Positions 1 to 11,320 are shown, counted from the first letter of the stretch. The stretch: 64,000 bases of DNA from Tubulanus polymorphus (GCF_964204645.1 NC_134028.1:17289263-17353262); one strand, 5' to 3'. A program made the numbers and translations. Notes: a model not told the origin generated them from the sequence alone.

Positions 1-2
1 CC

Positions 3-605
3 AAAAGAAAGAAGCTGCTTGGTCTATGTAAAACTAGATGGGTCGAGCGGCATACTTGCTGCCAATCATTCATAGACATGTTTTCCGAGACAGTGACATG
101 TTTAGATGCAATGGTTACGCCAGCACTTCACCAAAACATTTACAGTGGCGAGGTATGGTCGTGGGATTCCGATACTAAAGTGAAAGCACAAGGTCTCCTT
201 CCAACATTAAAATCGTTTCAGTTTATCATATGTTTGTTCTGCGTTAAGAACTGCCTGGAACCTGCAAAACCAATAGCATCCCTATTGCAGTTAAGTGACC
301 TTGACTGTTACGAAGCAGTAAACCTGCTCGATAGTGTTATGAGTGAGTTGAAGCATAACCGGAATGAGGTAACCAGTAAATTCAAAGAATGGTACGCGGA
401 GGCCTCCCAATTGTGCATTGAAGTAGGTAGCACTGTCAAAATGCCTAGAATTGTTGGCAGACAGCAACATCGTAACAATACGCCAAGTACATCACCAGAG
501 CAGTACTATAGAAATTCTGTGTGCATCCCATTCCACAGGGACGGGTCACGACTGATAATGGATGAGACCAATGATGGGGGTACCAGTATCCCTGCAACTG
601 TATAA
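3..605 (+). pseudogene. hAT/ZMYM-type transposase-derived coding fragment
   Basis: The frame is open from the window edge, so the N-terminus lies outside. It begins with a basic stretch followed by a CKTRWVERH motif, typical of the RNase-H-like core of hAT-family transposases and their domesticated ZMYM1/'52 kDa repressor' relatives. Further on come the family's LQLSDLDCYEAV-like helix, then PRIVGRQQHRNN and YYRNSVCIPF, which match the segment just before the C-terminal dimerisation region. About 200 residues are present and the terminal hATC domain is missing, so this is an exon or a truncated transposon copy. The stop at 603-605 is followed by AT-rich, non-coding-looking sequence. Assignment to the hAT superfamily is from remembered motifs; exact family unknown. 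Confidence 0.6.
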
Positions 606-841
606 TAAAATAACAAGGGTGGCAACAAATTTTCAATCTAACAATGACTTCTCCACTTCAATCGACTGTAATTCCAAGAATTCTCAACCGATTCACATGA
701 AATAAGCTTTAATACAACCTAGAAGACTTTCTGCTTCGAACGAGCCTTCAACCACCACTCTCCGACAATTATCTCACAACGAAATCACCTTTTTTGACGA
801 GAGAAAGCTCAAAATGGAGGTCTACCGATTCTATGGTGGAC

Positions 842-1515
842 AGCAAAATGGTCGTTTTTTTCACTTCAAACGATGATTTCTATGTGAGATCTTAGAGAAA
901 ACCCCAACAAACCATACATTTTTTAAAACTACGCGGTCATACCTGTACGCTTATATCATTTATTTGTATAATCCACGCGATGGGTGAGCTCACAAGCTCA
1001 AAATCGAAAATGAGGACGAACACGGCGTTCAACTTGTCATCAACTGGGCGGCCATTAATCACGTGATATCGTAGTAACGGGCTAAATATTTCACGCGCAT
1101 TGATTGGCTTAGAGATTTCGAAAAACATTACAAAATTTATTAAAAGTTCTGTTGATTAATAAAATATCCGTATTATGAAAATATAGTGCAACATTCGTCT
1201 GAGGGGTGGTATTATTAGCAAATATTTCCTTTTTTCAAGTCTACAGACGTAGACTTGTCGCGGTTCTATTAACATAGCCCGAACCTATGCACGTCACGTG
1301 ATAATGGCCGCCAGCGCGATAGTGCGAGGTGACTTTTTCGTATATTTGTTCGATTTTGAGCTTGTGAGCTCACCCATCGCGTGGATTATACAAATAAATG
1401 AGATAAGCGTACAGGTATGACCGCGTAGTTTAAAAAAATGTATGGTTTGTTGGGGTTTTCTCTTAGATCTCACATAGAAATCATCGTTTGAAGTGAAAAA
1501 AACGACCATTTTGCT
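842..1515. repeat. Fold-back (long terminal inverted repeat) element
   Basis: The ends AGCAAAATGGTCGTTTTTTT and its reverse complement bracket arms of about 240 bp (842 to about 1085, and about 1272 to 1515) that match with few differences, around a centre of roughly 190 bp. No coding capacity is visible; short ORFs inside mirror one another because of the inverted arms. It looks like a non-autonomous fold-back or MITE-type DNA element. I could not define a convincing target-site duplication. Confidence 0.75.
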
Positions 1516-1602
1516 GATTGATTAATTCAAATTGAAATGTTATTATAATGTATACTGGGGTAAGACATTGAATAACAATTTGGTTAAATCTGTGAAAATT
1601 AT

Positions 1603-1935
1603 TGCAATGAAACTGATATCAGATTTAGAACTTTATATCAAATGGTGCAGTTTTTGTTAAATACCCTATATTATAAATATCATTTTTCTGTGCAATGGAC
1701 ATTTGTTGTGAATGAATATTAATGCAATGAATCTGACATAGACAATCAGTATAGTTAATCAAATGATGCAGTTTTTATTAATTAAATAGTTAATATTGTA
1801 AATATCATTTTTCTGTGCAATGGACATTTGTTGTGAATGAATGTTAATGCAATGAATCTGACACAGGGAATCAGTAGTTAATAATCAAATGATGCAGTTT
1901 TGTTAAATACTCTATATTATAAATTACTCTATATT
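1603..1935. repeat. Minisatellite, about 122-bp unit, 2.7 copies
   Basis: Three units start at 1603, 1723 and 1848, each with TGCAATGAA(A/T)CTGA, followed by an ATCAAATG(G/A)TGCAGTTTTT block and, in the first two, an ATCATTTTTCTGTGCAATGG block. The third copy is incomplete. Confidence 0.75.
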
Positions 1936-2800
1936 ATAAAGTAACTTAGTTAGAAGTAGTATGTCATCTACATTATGGAGAAAGCTTACCGGTATTGAAA
2001 ATTTTGGGTTGAGTTCTGATGCATTGAATGTTAAGGTTTCTGATAAATATTATTTTTTTGTTTAATATGCAAGTTGTTTTCTCAAATGAATGAATAAATA
2101 GATAAATAAAAAATGTATATTTTAACATTGAATTATAGTATATATTTCTTTGAATAAGTTTGGTTTTTTATATTGGAAGAACACTAAATTTGGAAATAAC
2201 TGGCAGATCTGTATTTTTCGACTGGAATTTATGCTGATTCCCTATCTCATGATTCACCACTAGAATGCCTTAAAATGGCCTTAGAGGACACTCAAATTTC
2301 AAAATTTTCTGGGGGAGGACGCCCAGACCCCCCCCCCCCGTTACGGCTTAAACGCTAAGAGATGATACGCCTACGGCGTACCACGGGTCGGGGTGCCCTT
2401 ACGGTAGAGAAATGCCCTTTCTATACCTGGTCCCCTCCCTTAAAAAAATCCTGGATCCGCCCTTGAAATCGGCATACGTGTCGAAACGTTCGAGCCAAAT
2501 TCGAAAATTGTGACCGACACAGTATGGCTTAGGCGCCTGTATATTGCCTTTGTTAGCAGGGCTAGGGCTTGGACATGTTGAATTTGTATGGGCCGAAAGC
2601 CTTAAAAATTAAGCAAACTGGCGGAGGAAATCTGTATCATTGGCTGCACAGACTATTCCCTTCGGCGTGGGTTCACGTCAACTAGTTATTTCAGTCTCAT
2701 AGGCTTCAAAAAAATCCCAATACGCTGCAACCACTGTAAAGAATCGGGGTCCTAACGCTGACTAGGTAGGTCAGGCCCTTCAGAAAGACTACTACTGGCC
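1936..2800. other. No gene seen
   Basis: AT-rich non-coding sequence with a run of C near 2330. I recognise no gene or element. Confidence 0.5.
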
Positions 2801-2809
2801 TATGATATA

Positions 2810-2905
<96 letters not shown>

Positions 2906-3009
2906 TGCATGCATGCGTACATACGTACATACGTACATACGTACATACGTACATACGTACATACGTACATACGTACATACGTACGTACGTACGTACGTAC
3001 GTACGTATT
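2801..3009. repeat. (AT)n / (ATGC)n / (ACGT)n compound microsatellite
   Basis: A long AT dinucleotide run passes into ATGC and then CATACGTA/ACGT tetranucleotide repeats. All the Tyr/Ile/Val-rich frames across it are artefacts of the repeat. It directly abuts a Polinton-type terminus. Confidence 0.95.
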
Positions 3010-3096
3010 TTCCAAAATAAATTCTCGCACACTCGAATTTATTTCTATTTTTTATGAGCTCGACCTTTGAATTGAAACAACTATAATCTAATTACT
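3010..3096 (-). mobile_element. Solitary Polinton-type terminus
   Basis: Read on the minus strand from 3096 it starts AGTAATTAGATTATAG, then carries CAAAGGTCGAGCTCATAAAAA and an AATAAATTCGAGTGTG block. The order matches the ends of the 13-22 kb element (AGTAAT..., CAAAGGTCGA..., CGAGTGTGAGAA). No element genes follow; the microsatellite takes their place. Probably a deletion relic. Confidence 0.55.
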
Positions 3097-3940
3097 AGCG
3101 ACTCTTAGTACAGGGTGAACAAATTTATATACAAATACTTATTGTTAGACATAGTAATGATCCAGGAATAGAGGGCATGTCAAGAAAGGCCTAGACATTC
3201 TCCAGGCTTCTGGGAGGAAACGTTGCTTGAGGGGCATCTTGAGATCTGGATTACTCGAGGCTTACAGGAGGAAGGAAGGATTGCTTGAATATTAATTAAA
3301 AAGGTTAATTTGAATTGACATTTAAAGAGCGTATCAAAATTTAGGAGGGGTATACCAGCCCCGCAAACCAGTCACTCTCAGTACTGATGGAACAAATTGC
3401 AAAAATATTTACTGTTATAGATCGAGGAATTGAGGGGCATGTCGTGACATTGCTTGAGGAGATTTAATTGGAAAGGTCAATCGGGATTTTTAAGGCTGAC
3501 ATCTTAGAAGCCGAGAAGAATTTTTCAACCCATCGAAGATGGCTATTTTCGCTAATCAATAATATGTGTACACTAAATTACACGTGGGGGTATTGATTCT
3601 GATATTAGGTATGTTTTTATCACCAATTTGGGGAAATTATTCCTCATCCAGTAATCCTGCTCCTCAGTTCCATCAGACAAAACCTGTCATGAAGGGAATA
3701 AATCAGGTACACTAATAGCAATAAAAAGTTGATTACCATCAGCATAAAGATGACAATGAATGTCATGCTGTTGACTAATGTTAACTAAAGGTTAACTCCA
3801 AAAAGCAAAGGACCAAAATGGAATCCTGTGGGATGGAAATTTGACTCCCAATTGAGATTGACAGCTGCATTAATGCTGTGTATGACTTTCGACAACTATG
3901 CAGCCATGTTACAAATATATTTCAATGATATATTAGAGCT
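3097..3940. other. No gene seen
   Basis: Host-like intergenic or intronic DNA without recognisable coding regions or repeats. Confidence 0.5.
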
Positions 3941-3991
3941 TCAGTCGATTTTATTTTTATGAATAGGAAATGAGCAAGCATTCTAAGCCTG

Positions 3992-4241
3992 TTAGTGCAG
4001 GTTTTGACAGGCAGCTGTCGACTCTTCCAGTGTTTTTTGCACTTCATTGAATTTGTTCTGATCGAAATATTGTTGATAGCTTCCAACCTCGCAGACTGTT
4101 TGCTGCTTGCAGCATGTTTCGCTAGTGTCCTTAACCACGTATTGTCCAACCTGGTGACAACGTGTTTGGAATAAACCATGGTAAAATTCTGCGTTCTCAC
4201 ATGGATTTGCGTACCCGTGCTGTGACACGTCGGGAGAACAA
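3992..4241 (-). CDS. Candidate host terminal exon, cysteine-rich peptide
   Basis: On the minus strand a polypyrimidine-like stretch ending TTTCAG (an acceptor at 4242-4244) is followed by a frame of about 82 codons. It contains eight cysteines, including a CC pair, and ends at a stop at 3992. An AATAAA signal lies downstream on the same strand at 3950-3955. Cysteine density, acceptor and poly-A signal in the right order suggest the last exon of a secreted-protein gene. I do not recognise the family. There is no ATG; the entry phase is 2. The competing overlapping frame (to 4272) lacks such support. Confidence 0.35.
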
Positions 4242-5685
4242 CTGAAATTTTAAAAGAAACAGATCGTACCATATGATTAGTTAAAGTTGCTGACTTAAAT
4301 GGACAACTTATCCAAATGACAAGGAAAATAAATATATGTATGTAGTTAAAAATAGCAAAACAGCGATAACAGGTTTTCTACATTGCTGATTCTGGTTGTA
4401 TGAGAAAATAAATCGTATTGAATTGAAATTTCTGTGTAGCCTGTAAAATATGTAGCCCACCCTATAATTCTGCCAGTCGTTCATTACATTATTTTACCGT
4501 CTACCCGTGTGTCCTTTGAGTAGTGCACAGGCTGAACCATTGGATGGAATTTGTTGACATATTTATACGGGACGTCGCCATGTACAGAAGAATCATTGAT
4601 TCAAGATAAATGACTTGCAGCCATCAGCTTACAAGTAGAGGATGTAAGACTTCCGTTTTTGGCGGTTTTCCATTTTTTTTTTCATTTTTAAGGTAAAATA
4701 AAAATGCTGTGAAATTGGATTTGAGAACACTTAGAATTTGAAAAATTTCCAAATTTTTTCGGAATCAACTATTATCCTTTTTTTCCTTTGGCCTCTTACA
4801 TCTCTGCACAAGATAAATCAATGGATATAAAATAATATATGATGTCTATCAAAATAATTGACATGCTGAATAAAATAAAATTTGAGATGCCAATCAAAAG
4901 TTTACTTCCTATCAAAATAATTGACCTGCCAATCAACCTGGTTGAGATGCCAATCAGAATAAATAAGGGTTCTGCTGCTTTGCAGAAGCCGTCTTGTAAT
5001 TCTCATGAGTATTACCTTTTCCACTTTCGAGACAAATGTCATAAAACGTATCTCCTCTCAGATTCGAATACTAACAGCTTATAAACGTTAGTTTCAATTC
5101 TGACAGAAATATAACTCAGCCTCTGACCATTTAGAATTTGCGTATAGTAATTATTATGTAATTACCGGGTCTAAACAGCGACAAGAATACATCACAAAAT
5201 GCCTACAACTTACCGAACGACCTCGAGCGTCAAACTCAACACCGTAAACACGGATTCAGACTTACAATGAGTGCGGATCCGTCATTTACCGCGAACAATA
5301 TACAGCCGGTGCGCAACAAGTCTCTTATTAAATTTATCGCAAATTCATGGCGAGTTTAAGGACTTTAACGAACTATGATCTCTAAAATGAGTCAATTGAT
5401 TAATTCTATTCGTAAATCAATTTACGTTGGTTTTTTCCTGAAGATTTCTGGCTCAAATGAACGTAATGTGGACAGAAATGGTAGGGATTTTCATATGGAA
5501 TTTTACTTCTGCGTTCACTTGACGACTCGGATCGATGACAGCGACAGCAGAGTTCATGTAATTTTAAGGTGAGAATCCATTAACCAGGGAATGTTAGACA
5601 TGATTTCTTGGTCTAACTGCAGTTAAGGTCACCTTTCCACTGGTGCTATGATATGAGTACATATGGTAGCAAATGAGTACTCGGC
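4242..5685. other. Host-like DNA, no firm gene
   Basis: Contains short imperfect repeats around GATGCCAATCA/TATCAAAATAATTGAC (4845-4965) that give a spurious 81-codon frame. Otherwise I see nothing recognisable. Confidence 0.45.
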
Positions 5686-5837
5686 AAAACAATGATCATC
5701 GCTGGCTTCCTACTTAATGCCTAGCTTTTTTGGGGGATACGCCTATAATAGATTTAGACCGTTAATGTAGTGTGTAGAGTCAGTGGAAAGCCTAAGTTGT
5801 TAGTAAGGGGTAAGTTAGTAATATTCTATATAATAAT

Positions 5838-5981
5838 GTAGAATATTTTTCAACACATTCAGATAAAAAAGTATCAATTATAGAAAGATTATTATCATTT
5901 GTATCAAATCCGGATGAGAAAGAATATGAAATTGAAAAAGTATTAAAATCACAAACATTAGAAGAAAAAGGTATTCTTTAG
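5838..5981 (+). pseudogene. Polinton integrase remnant (copy A)
   Basis: The translation contains EYFSTHSDKK...IIER, matching the last catalytic-glutamate segment of the integrase at 53.9-55.1 kb (KYFSTKSDKK...VVER). It then jumps to YEIEKVL, the start of that protein's chromodomain. The intervening C-terminal part is deleted. An identical copy lies at 7135-7278. Confidence 0.6.
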
Positions 5982-5982
5982 T

Positions 5983-6335
5983 GAAATAAAAAATAAAAAA
6001 TCATAAATGTCATAATTTACTAATACAATTAGATACAGAATTAAAAAATTTTGTTGATTTGAAATAAGTAAATATAAGTTCATGTAATTCTTTTTATAAT
6101 ATTTCGAATACAACTCTTGAACGTTTAAAGTTTTCAATTTTTGATAGAAAAATCGATGAATGGTTCCTTCTATTGTTAGAACCAGGATTATATAATTTAG
6201 AGACAATAGCGCAAAAATTAATGAATAAGCCCAGCTCAAATTAGGGCGTGATGCCAGATTTGGAATTAGATTTTTTAAAAGTGATAGTTCTAATGAAATT
6301 AAGATTAGATCTTGGGTAGAGAGTCTAGATAATTA
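5983..6335 (+). pseudogene. Putative penton gene remnant (copy A)
   Basis: Frames with several stops match the putative penton at 60.7-61.5 kb: a LLIQLD-ELKN-VDLK segment, a CNSFYNIS block and an EPGLYNLETIA block in order. It is joined directly to the integrase remnant, so the ancestral gene order has been rearranged by deletion. A second copy lies at 7280-7632. Confidence 0.6.
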
Positions 6336-6364
6336 AAAATCCATAGCAGCAAAAACAGTACAAA

Positions 6365-6973
6365 TCTCATTTCTAATGAGTAACATATATTTATTATAGC
6401 GAACGTTTTCGGGAGTTACATTATCCCCTCTTCAGGCATAGCGCAAGTGATTGAATTTACATATCATACTGGTATTTATATAGAATAAGACGAAGCTAAT
6501 AACAAACAATTTCAAATTACTGAGTGACAAGATAATCATAATATAAAGATAACTAATTACACACAATCTAAATTACTGAGTGAAGATATTTGACTATTGT
6601 GGTTAATTATCTAAAAACATTGAGACTGAATCCTGAATCGTGTTCGAATAGTTGTTGATTAAGGGAGGGCTGTTGAGTTTTGATAAAAAGTGCTTCTCTA
6701 ATTTTACAATCTAAATCGGAGGAACCTTTATCTAAAATTTTGAAATTCTTTTCGCTAAACGAGACCTGACAGTCACGGAAGTTTGATAGATGTTGACCAA
6801 TTGCTGAAGTCTTAAGTTTGTGCTCCTTAACTCTTGTTACTAGGTGTCTATTGGTTTTACCTATATAGGCAGTGTTTATATCACATAAACAAGTGTATTT
6901 TAGACAACCATAGCTTTCAAGGATTTAGGAGTCGGATATTTAAGTGAAAAGAAATTCTTAATCTTAGTGGTTA
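6365..6973 (-). mobile_element. Penelope-like element 3' end with GIY-YIG domain (copy A)
   Basis: The minus strand encodes a region of CLCDINTAYIGKTNRH, the GIY-YIG endonuclease signature of Penelope-like retroelements, followed by the family's REH-like helix (VTRVKEHKLKTSAIGQHL) and an IREALFIK segment. The reverse transcriptase is missing. Downstream on the same strand lies a CTGAAGA...GAAA sequence that resembles a hammerhead core. Confidence 0.7.
6400..6442 (-). ncRNA. Possible hammerhead-ribozyme core at Penelope-like 3' end (also 7697-7739)
   Basis: Minus strand: CTGAAGA, then a GGGG...TCCC stem of 4 bp with a 10-base loop, then GAAA. This fits the CUGANGA / stem II / GAAA core, and Penelope-like elements are known to carry hammerheads. 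I could not build a convincing stem III, so activity is doubtful. Confidence 0.25.
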
Positions 6974-7134
6974 AAACAAAACAAAACAATGATCATCGCT
7001 GGCTTCCTACTTAATGCCTAGCTTTTTTGGGGGATACGCCTATAATAGATTTAGACCGTTAATGTAGTGTGTAGAGTCAGTGGAAAGCCTAAGTTGTTAG
7101 TAAGGGGTAAGTTAGTAATATTCTATATAATAAT

Positions 7135-7278
7135 GTAGAATATTTTTCAACACATTCAGATAAAAAAGTATCAATTATAGAAAGATTATTATCATTTGTA
7201 TCAAATCCGGATGAGAAAGAATATGAAATTGAAAAAGTATTAAAATCACAAACATTAGAAGAAAAAGGTATTCTTTAG
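7135..7278 (+). pseudogene. Polinton integrase remnant (copy B)
   Basis: Same content as 5838-5981, in the second copy of the tandem duplication. Confidence 0.6.
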
Positions 7279-7279
7279 T

Positions 7280-7632
7280 GAAATAAAAAATAAAAAATCA
7301 TAAATGTCATAATTTACTAATACAATTAGATACAGAATTAAAAAATTTTGTTGATTTGAAATAAGTAAATATAAGTTCATGTAATTCTTTTTATAATATT
7401 TCGAATACAACTCTTGAACGTTTAAAGTTTTCAATTTTTGATAGAAAAATCGATGAATGGTTCCTTCTATTGTTAGAACCAGGATTATATAATTTAGAGA
7501 CAATAGCGCAAAAATTAATGAATAAGCCCAGCTCAAATTAGGGCGTGATGCCAGATTTGGAATTAGATTTTTTAAAAGTGATAGTTCTAATGAAATTAAG
7601 ATTAGATCTTGGGTAGAGAGTCTAGATAATTA
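7280..7632 (+). pseudogene. Putative penton gene remnant (copy B)
   Basis: Same content as 5983-6335, in the second copy of the tandem duplication. Confidence 0.6.
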
Positions 7633-7661
7633 AAAATCCATAGCAGCAAAAACAGTACAAA

Positions 7662-8345
7662 TCTCATTTCTAATGAGTAACATATATTTATTATAGCGAA
7701 CGTTTTCGGGAGTTACATTATCCCCTCTTCAGGCATAGCGCAAGTGATTGAATTTACATATCATACTGGTATTTATATAGAATAAGACGAAGCTAATAAC
7801 AAACAATTTCAAATTACTGAGTGACAAGATAATCATAATATAAAGATAACTAATTACACACAATCTAAATTACTGAGTGAAGATATTTGACTATAGTGGT
7901 TAATTATCTAAAAACATTGAGACTGAATCCTGAATCGTGTTCGAATAGTTGTTGATTAAGGGAGGGCTGTTGAGTTTTGATAAAAAGTGCTTCTCTAATT
8001 TTACAATCTAAATCGGAGGAACCTTTATCTAAAATTTTGAAATTCTTTTCGCTAAACGAGACCTGACAGTCACGGAAGTTTGATAGATGTTGACCAATTG
8101 CTGAAGTCTTAAGTTTGTGCTCCTTAACTCTTGTTACTAGGTGTCTATTGGTTTTACCTATATAGGCAGTGTTTATATCACATAAACAAGTGTATTTTAG
8201 ACAACCATAGCTTTCAAGGATTTAGGAGTCGGATATTTAAGTGAAAAGAAATTCTTAATCTTAGTGGTTACGAATGAGCATTGAAGGTCCATTTCAAAAT
8301 TCGATTTAAACAGTTTCTTTAATTTTTGAGCATATAGAATAGACG
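7662..8345 (-). mobile_element. Penelope-like element 3' end with GIY-YIG domain (copy B)
   Basis: Same as copy A but longer at its 5' side. The minus strand adds a segment reading FVGFPSILYAQKLKKLF and then TTKIKNFFSLKYPTP, the connection between reverse transcriptase and GIY-YIG in this family. The element is 5'-truncated at about 8345, where Polinton sequence starts. Confidence 0.7.
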
Positions 8346-8472
8346 GGAAACCCACAAACGGTATGGAAATGAATTATATGAAAATGAAACTAATAATATT
8401 ATACATGTAAATGTTGAAATAATTATAACTAAATCATCTAAATATTTTGAAGATGGTAATTTTAGTGGATAA

Positions 8473-8660
8473 TAAATGGATTATATAATGGAGCATTATT
8501 ATCAGTTGGAACTGTTGGGTATACAATGATATTGAAGAAAGTATGTAAAATGGGAAATATTAATGTTGATAGATTTGACATAAATAATAGTTTAAAATTA
8601 ACATTAGCAATTACTTTACCTAATTCAACAATTGATTATTTAGAAAAACAAAATTAAATT
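8473..8660 (+). pseudogene. 73-residue Polinton membrane protein remnant
   Basis: Matches the intact protein at 60143-60364 over nearly its whole length (YNGALLSVGTVGYTM, NINVDRFDIN, TIDYLEKQ). The N-terminus is scrambled and the stop comes earlier. Confidence 0.7.
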
Positions 8661-8695
8661 CCTCCAATAATGCGTAATTTTTCTATTGAATAAAT

Positions 8696-9003
8696 GGCAT
8701 CTGCAGTTATAACTATTATAGGGTCGGCAATTGTTAACGCATTAAGTAAAAAGTCAAAATTATATTGATTATATGAATAAAGAATTATATGATCAATATA
8801 TTTCACATGGAGATTTTAAATCAGTTGATGAAGCAATGAATCTATATAATTCAGTAACAAATTCTGAGAAATTACATCTATATAAACCTAAATTATCAGA
8901 TTATCATACACCAAGTAAAGAACAACAAAAGTATGAAATAATTTGGATTTTAGGTGATTCAGTTGTTGTATTATTTGTAGCATATAAAGTATCTAGTTAT
9001 TAA
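8696..9003 (+). pseudogene. 140-residue Polinton membrane protein remnant
   Basis: The start region (ASAVITIIGSAIVNAL) matches 59696-60118. About 40 internal codons are lost and stops occur before 8773. From 8773 a 76-codon frame remains open and ends in the C-terminal membrane helix (IIWILGDSVVVLFVAY). Confidence 0.7.
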
Positions 9004-9019
9004 TTGTTTCACAATATAA

Positions 9020-9412
9020 ATGGAAGATAAAATGGTTGGTATTGATATTAATGCGCATGATATAAATAAATCTAAATTAAAATCATATCTAGAAAATCAA
9101 ATATTAGAATTGAAAATGATTTCAAAGCTAAAAAGAGAAAATATTTAAGAAGTAAAATTATATATTATTTCATTATTAGTGGATTAGTACATTAACACCT
9201 TTAGCTATATCAATTGGCGTTTTAGGTTTAGGTTCGAGTGTTTTAACTGGAATAAGTTCAAAATTGAATATAAAAAGTAATAAAGAACAAATTAAATCTG
9301 ATATAAAAGAAATCAATAGATCAAATAATACATTATATTATATAATTAGTTAAAATGGAATGTAAAAATTGAAGAACCAGAAAAATTATAAAAAGAATTA
9401 ATTGATTATTAA
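9020..9412 (+). pseudogene. Two-helix Polinton membrane protein remnant
   Basis: Corresponds to 59242-59676: the HDINKSKLK N-terminus, a deleted membrane-hairpin segment and a PLAISIGVLGLGSSVLTGIS block. It is broken by frameshifts and stops. Confidence 0.65.
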
Positions 9413-9428
9413 TTTTTTTATTTAATAA

Positions 9429-9975
9429 ATGGTAGATAATTTTCCAAAAGGTTTTCAATATAATAGATTAATTAAATATAACATTCCAGCAACAAATTTT
9501 GGTAAAAATACTACATATAGAATTTTAGTTTTGCATTCATTAATTGATTTAGAAATTTATGTTACTGAAACAAATTGTTTTATTTCTAAAATGGAAAATA
9601 TATTCAATACGTATGAAATTACTTTTACACGAGATGAATATAATATATGGAAAATGAAATCTTATATGAAATAATGGCAGAATCAAAAATATTTTGCTGT
9701 TTATTGTTCAACAACAGGTTGTGGTATAAATTGGAATAATCATTTGAATAATTTAGATAAAAATCTAAAATATTCTGATTTTAAATTAATTCATACCATA
9801 TCTAGATTTTATATATATTTTTTCAAATTAGAATTATATTGAATGAATTAGAATCTCCTTTGCTGGGATCAAAATATTTTAATGAAATAAATAACAATAT
9901 TGATTTATCTAAGTTTTATAAAACATGTAATGAATTTAATATAAATATAAATCATTTTGATTTTAGAGCACATGG
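9429..9975 (+). pseudogene. ATTGCGISW-type Polinton protein, N-terminal remnant
   Basis: The first 81 codons are open (VDNFPKGFQYN). After a stop the signature block survives as STTGCGINWNNHL. Truncated in the region equivalent to residues 150-170 of the P3 protein. Confidence 0.7.
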
Positions 9976-11320
9976 TCAATTACATGGTGTTGGCGAACAG
10001 TTCTCCAGAAGAACCATAAGGGGGTCTTCGGCTTGTCACTGTTGAGGAACCCTAATGGTTCTTCAAAGAGCTGAAGTCAGACGTGTCTCTTATTTGAACC
10101 TTGAAAAAACTTAAATATAAACGACTAGAGTTTTGACATGGGTATACATTGACAGCCATTTTAAATAGCCTTTATAATGATATGAAGTGAGTCACATATC
10201 GTCTCTTTCAACGTAATCCATAAACAAAGCGCATCCGAATATCTCCATGTAACACCTCTAGAATATCCACCAATTAAAAACTGATTTGAAAGTGTCAAAG
10301 AACCGCAATGCTCGAATGTCCAGAATGTCCAGAGTTTGCATCCACTCAGGAAAAGTTCTGTCTGGTTAAGGTATTAGTCCATGTGACTGTGCTGATCTTG
10401 TAGCACAGCCTAGATAGCTATACCAGTCATGTGTTCATAGTTGAAACCTAAAGCGAGAAAACAAAAATCTTAGAATAGAGCAAAATATCTCCAGAATTAC
10501 CTTAAAAACTTGGTGTCTGTGAATAAAACAGTTTCAATTTCATGAACTTGGTGGAAATAATGTCTTAAAATATGAATTTCAGTTTCCTTTTTACCCTAGT
10601 AACGTGACAAAGAAAAACGTCATGTTGACCTAAATTCTCTCCTAAATAACCTACTCTCGCCATGTTGCAAAGAAAATTAATTATAAATTGTGCATTACAA
10701 TGAATGTTTGTATGATCACTTTCTAGTTAAAACTTGCATATAGATATTGAATTCTGAATAGCGAGATGAATGGCGATTTAGTCGTGAAATATTCTGTAGT
10801 GGAAACAAAGGAAATGAAACGTGTGAAGGGGGGCATCACTTGTCTAATTGACTAACCTTTACCTGAAGTGGTGAATGAATGAATATCTGAAAATTGGCCC
10901 GAGTGGATTGCAGAAAAGTTGTATACAACTGTAGGCCTCATATTTTGATTTGAGGGTACAGGTACAATATTATCCAGTAAGAAGTTTGAACTTACCAAAT
11001 TATTTCCTTTTCCTTTAAGAATAAATCCGAGAGGTGACGTCGTTTGGTCTCTGTTTTACCGGCCAAGTTATTACGATTCGAAATCATGAGTATATTTTGT
11101 AAAATTTCCTATTCTTAAAATGTGCCGAAATAAATATTTATTCAGAAACGAGGGTTTCTATGATCCTATAAATGAATAGAAGTTTCGGGTTCTTTGAAGA
11201 ATCTTTCGCCCCTTTATACCACGAAGAACCCTTTTAGGTGCTGAAGAACCCCAAATTTCCACGAAGAACTCTTTTGTGAAAATAATACTTTGTAAATTTC
11301 AATTCATAATCTTTTTCTGT
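9976..11320. other. Unassigned DNA flanked by GAAGAACC-rich sequence
   Basis: Both edges (9990-10065 and 11185-11280) carry clustered GAAGAACC/GGTTCTTC words in opposite orientations, as might occur at the ends of an unrecognised element lying between two Polinton fragments. No gene is recognisable inside. Confidence 0.3.

Larger units (their letters stand above)
5686..8270 (+). repeat. Tandem direct duplication, two 1288-bp copies
   Basis: Copy A is 5686-6973 and copy B 6983-8270 (offset 1297), separated by about 9 bases. By eye I found one substitution (T at 6598, A at 7895). Each copy holds a Polinton integrase remnant, a putative penton remnant and a Penelope-like 3' end. Identity this high implies a very recent duplication or an assembly error. 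Confidence 0.9.
8355..9975 (+). mobile_element. Degraded Polinton structural-gene block
   Basis: Five genes lie on the plus strand in the same order as 60.7 to 58.6 kb on the minus strand: the tail of the MNITVGPS-type protein, the 73-residue membrane protein, the 140-residue membrane protein, the MEDKV-type membrane protein and the ATTGCGISW-type protein. All contain stops or frameshifts. The block ends abruptly near 9975. Confidence 0.8.

Noticed and set aside
2706-3070. Tyr/Ile/Val-rich reading frames on both strands
   Set aside because: Produced by the AT/ACGT microsatellite. The same holds for frames at 26,976-27,478 and 50,493-50,785.
5958-6239. 93-residue hydrophobic minus-strand ORF, repeated at 7255-7536
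   Set aside because: It is the antisense of a degraded putative penton gene; repetition is due to the tandem duplication.
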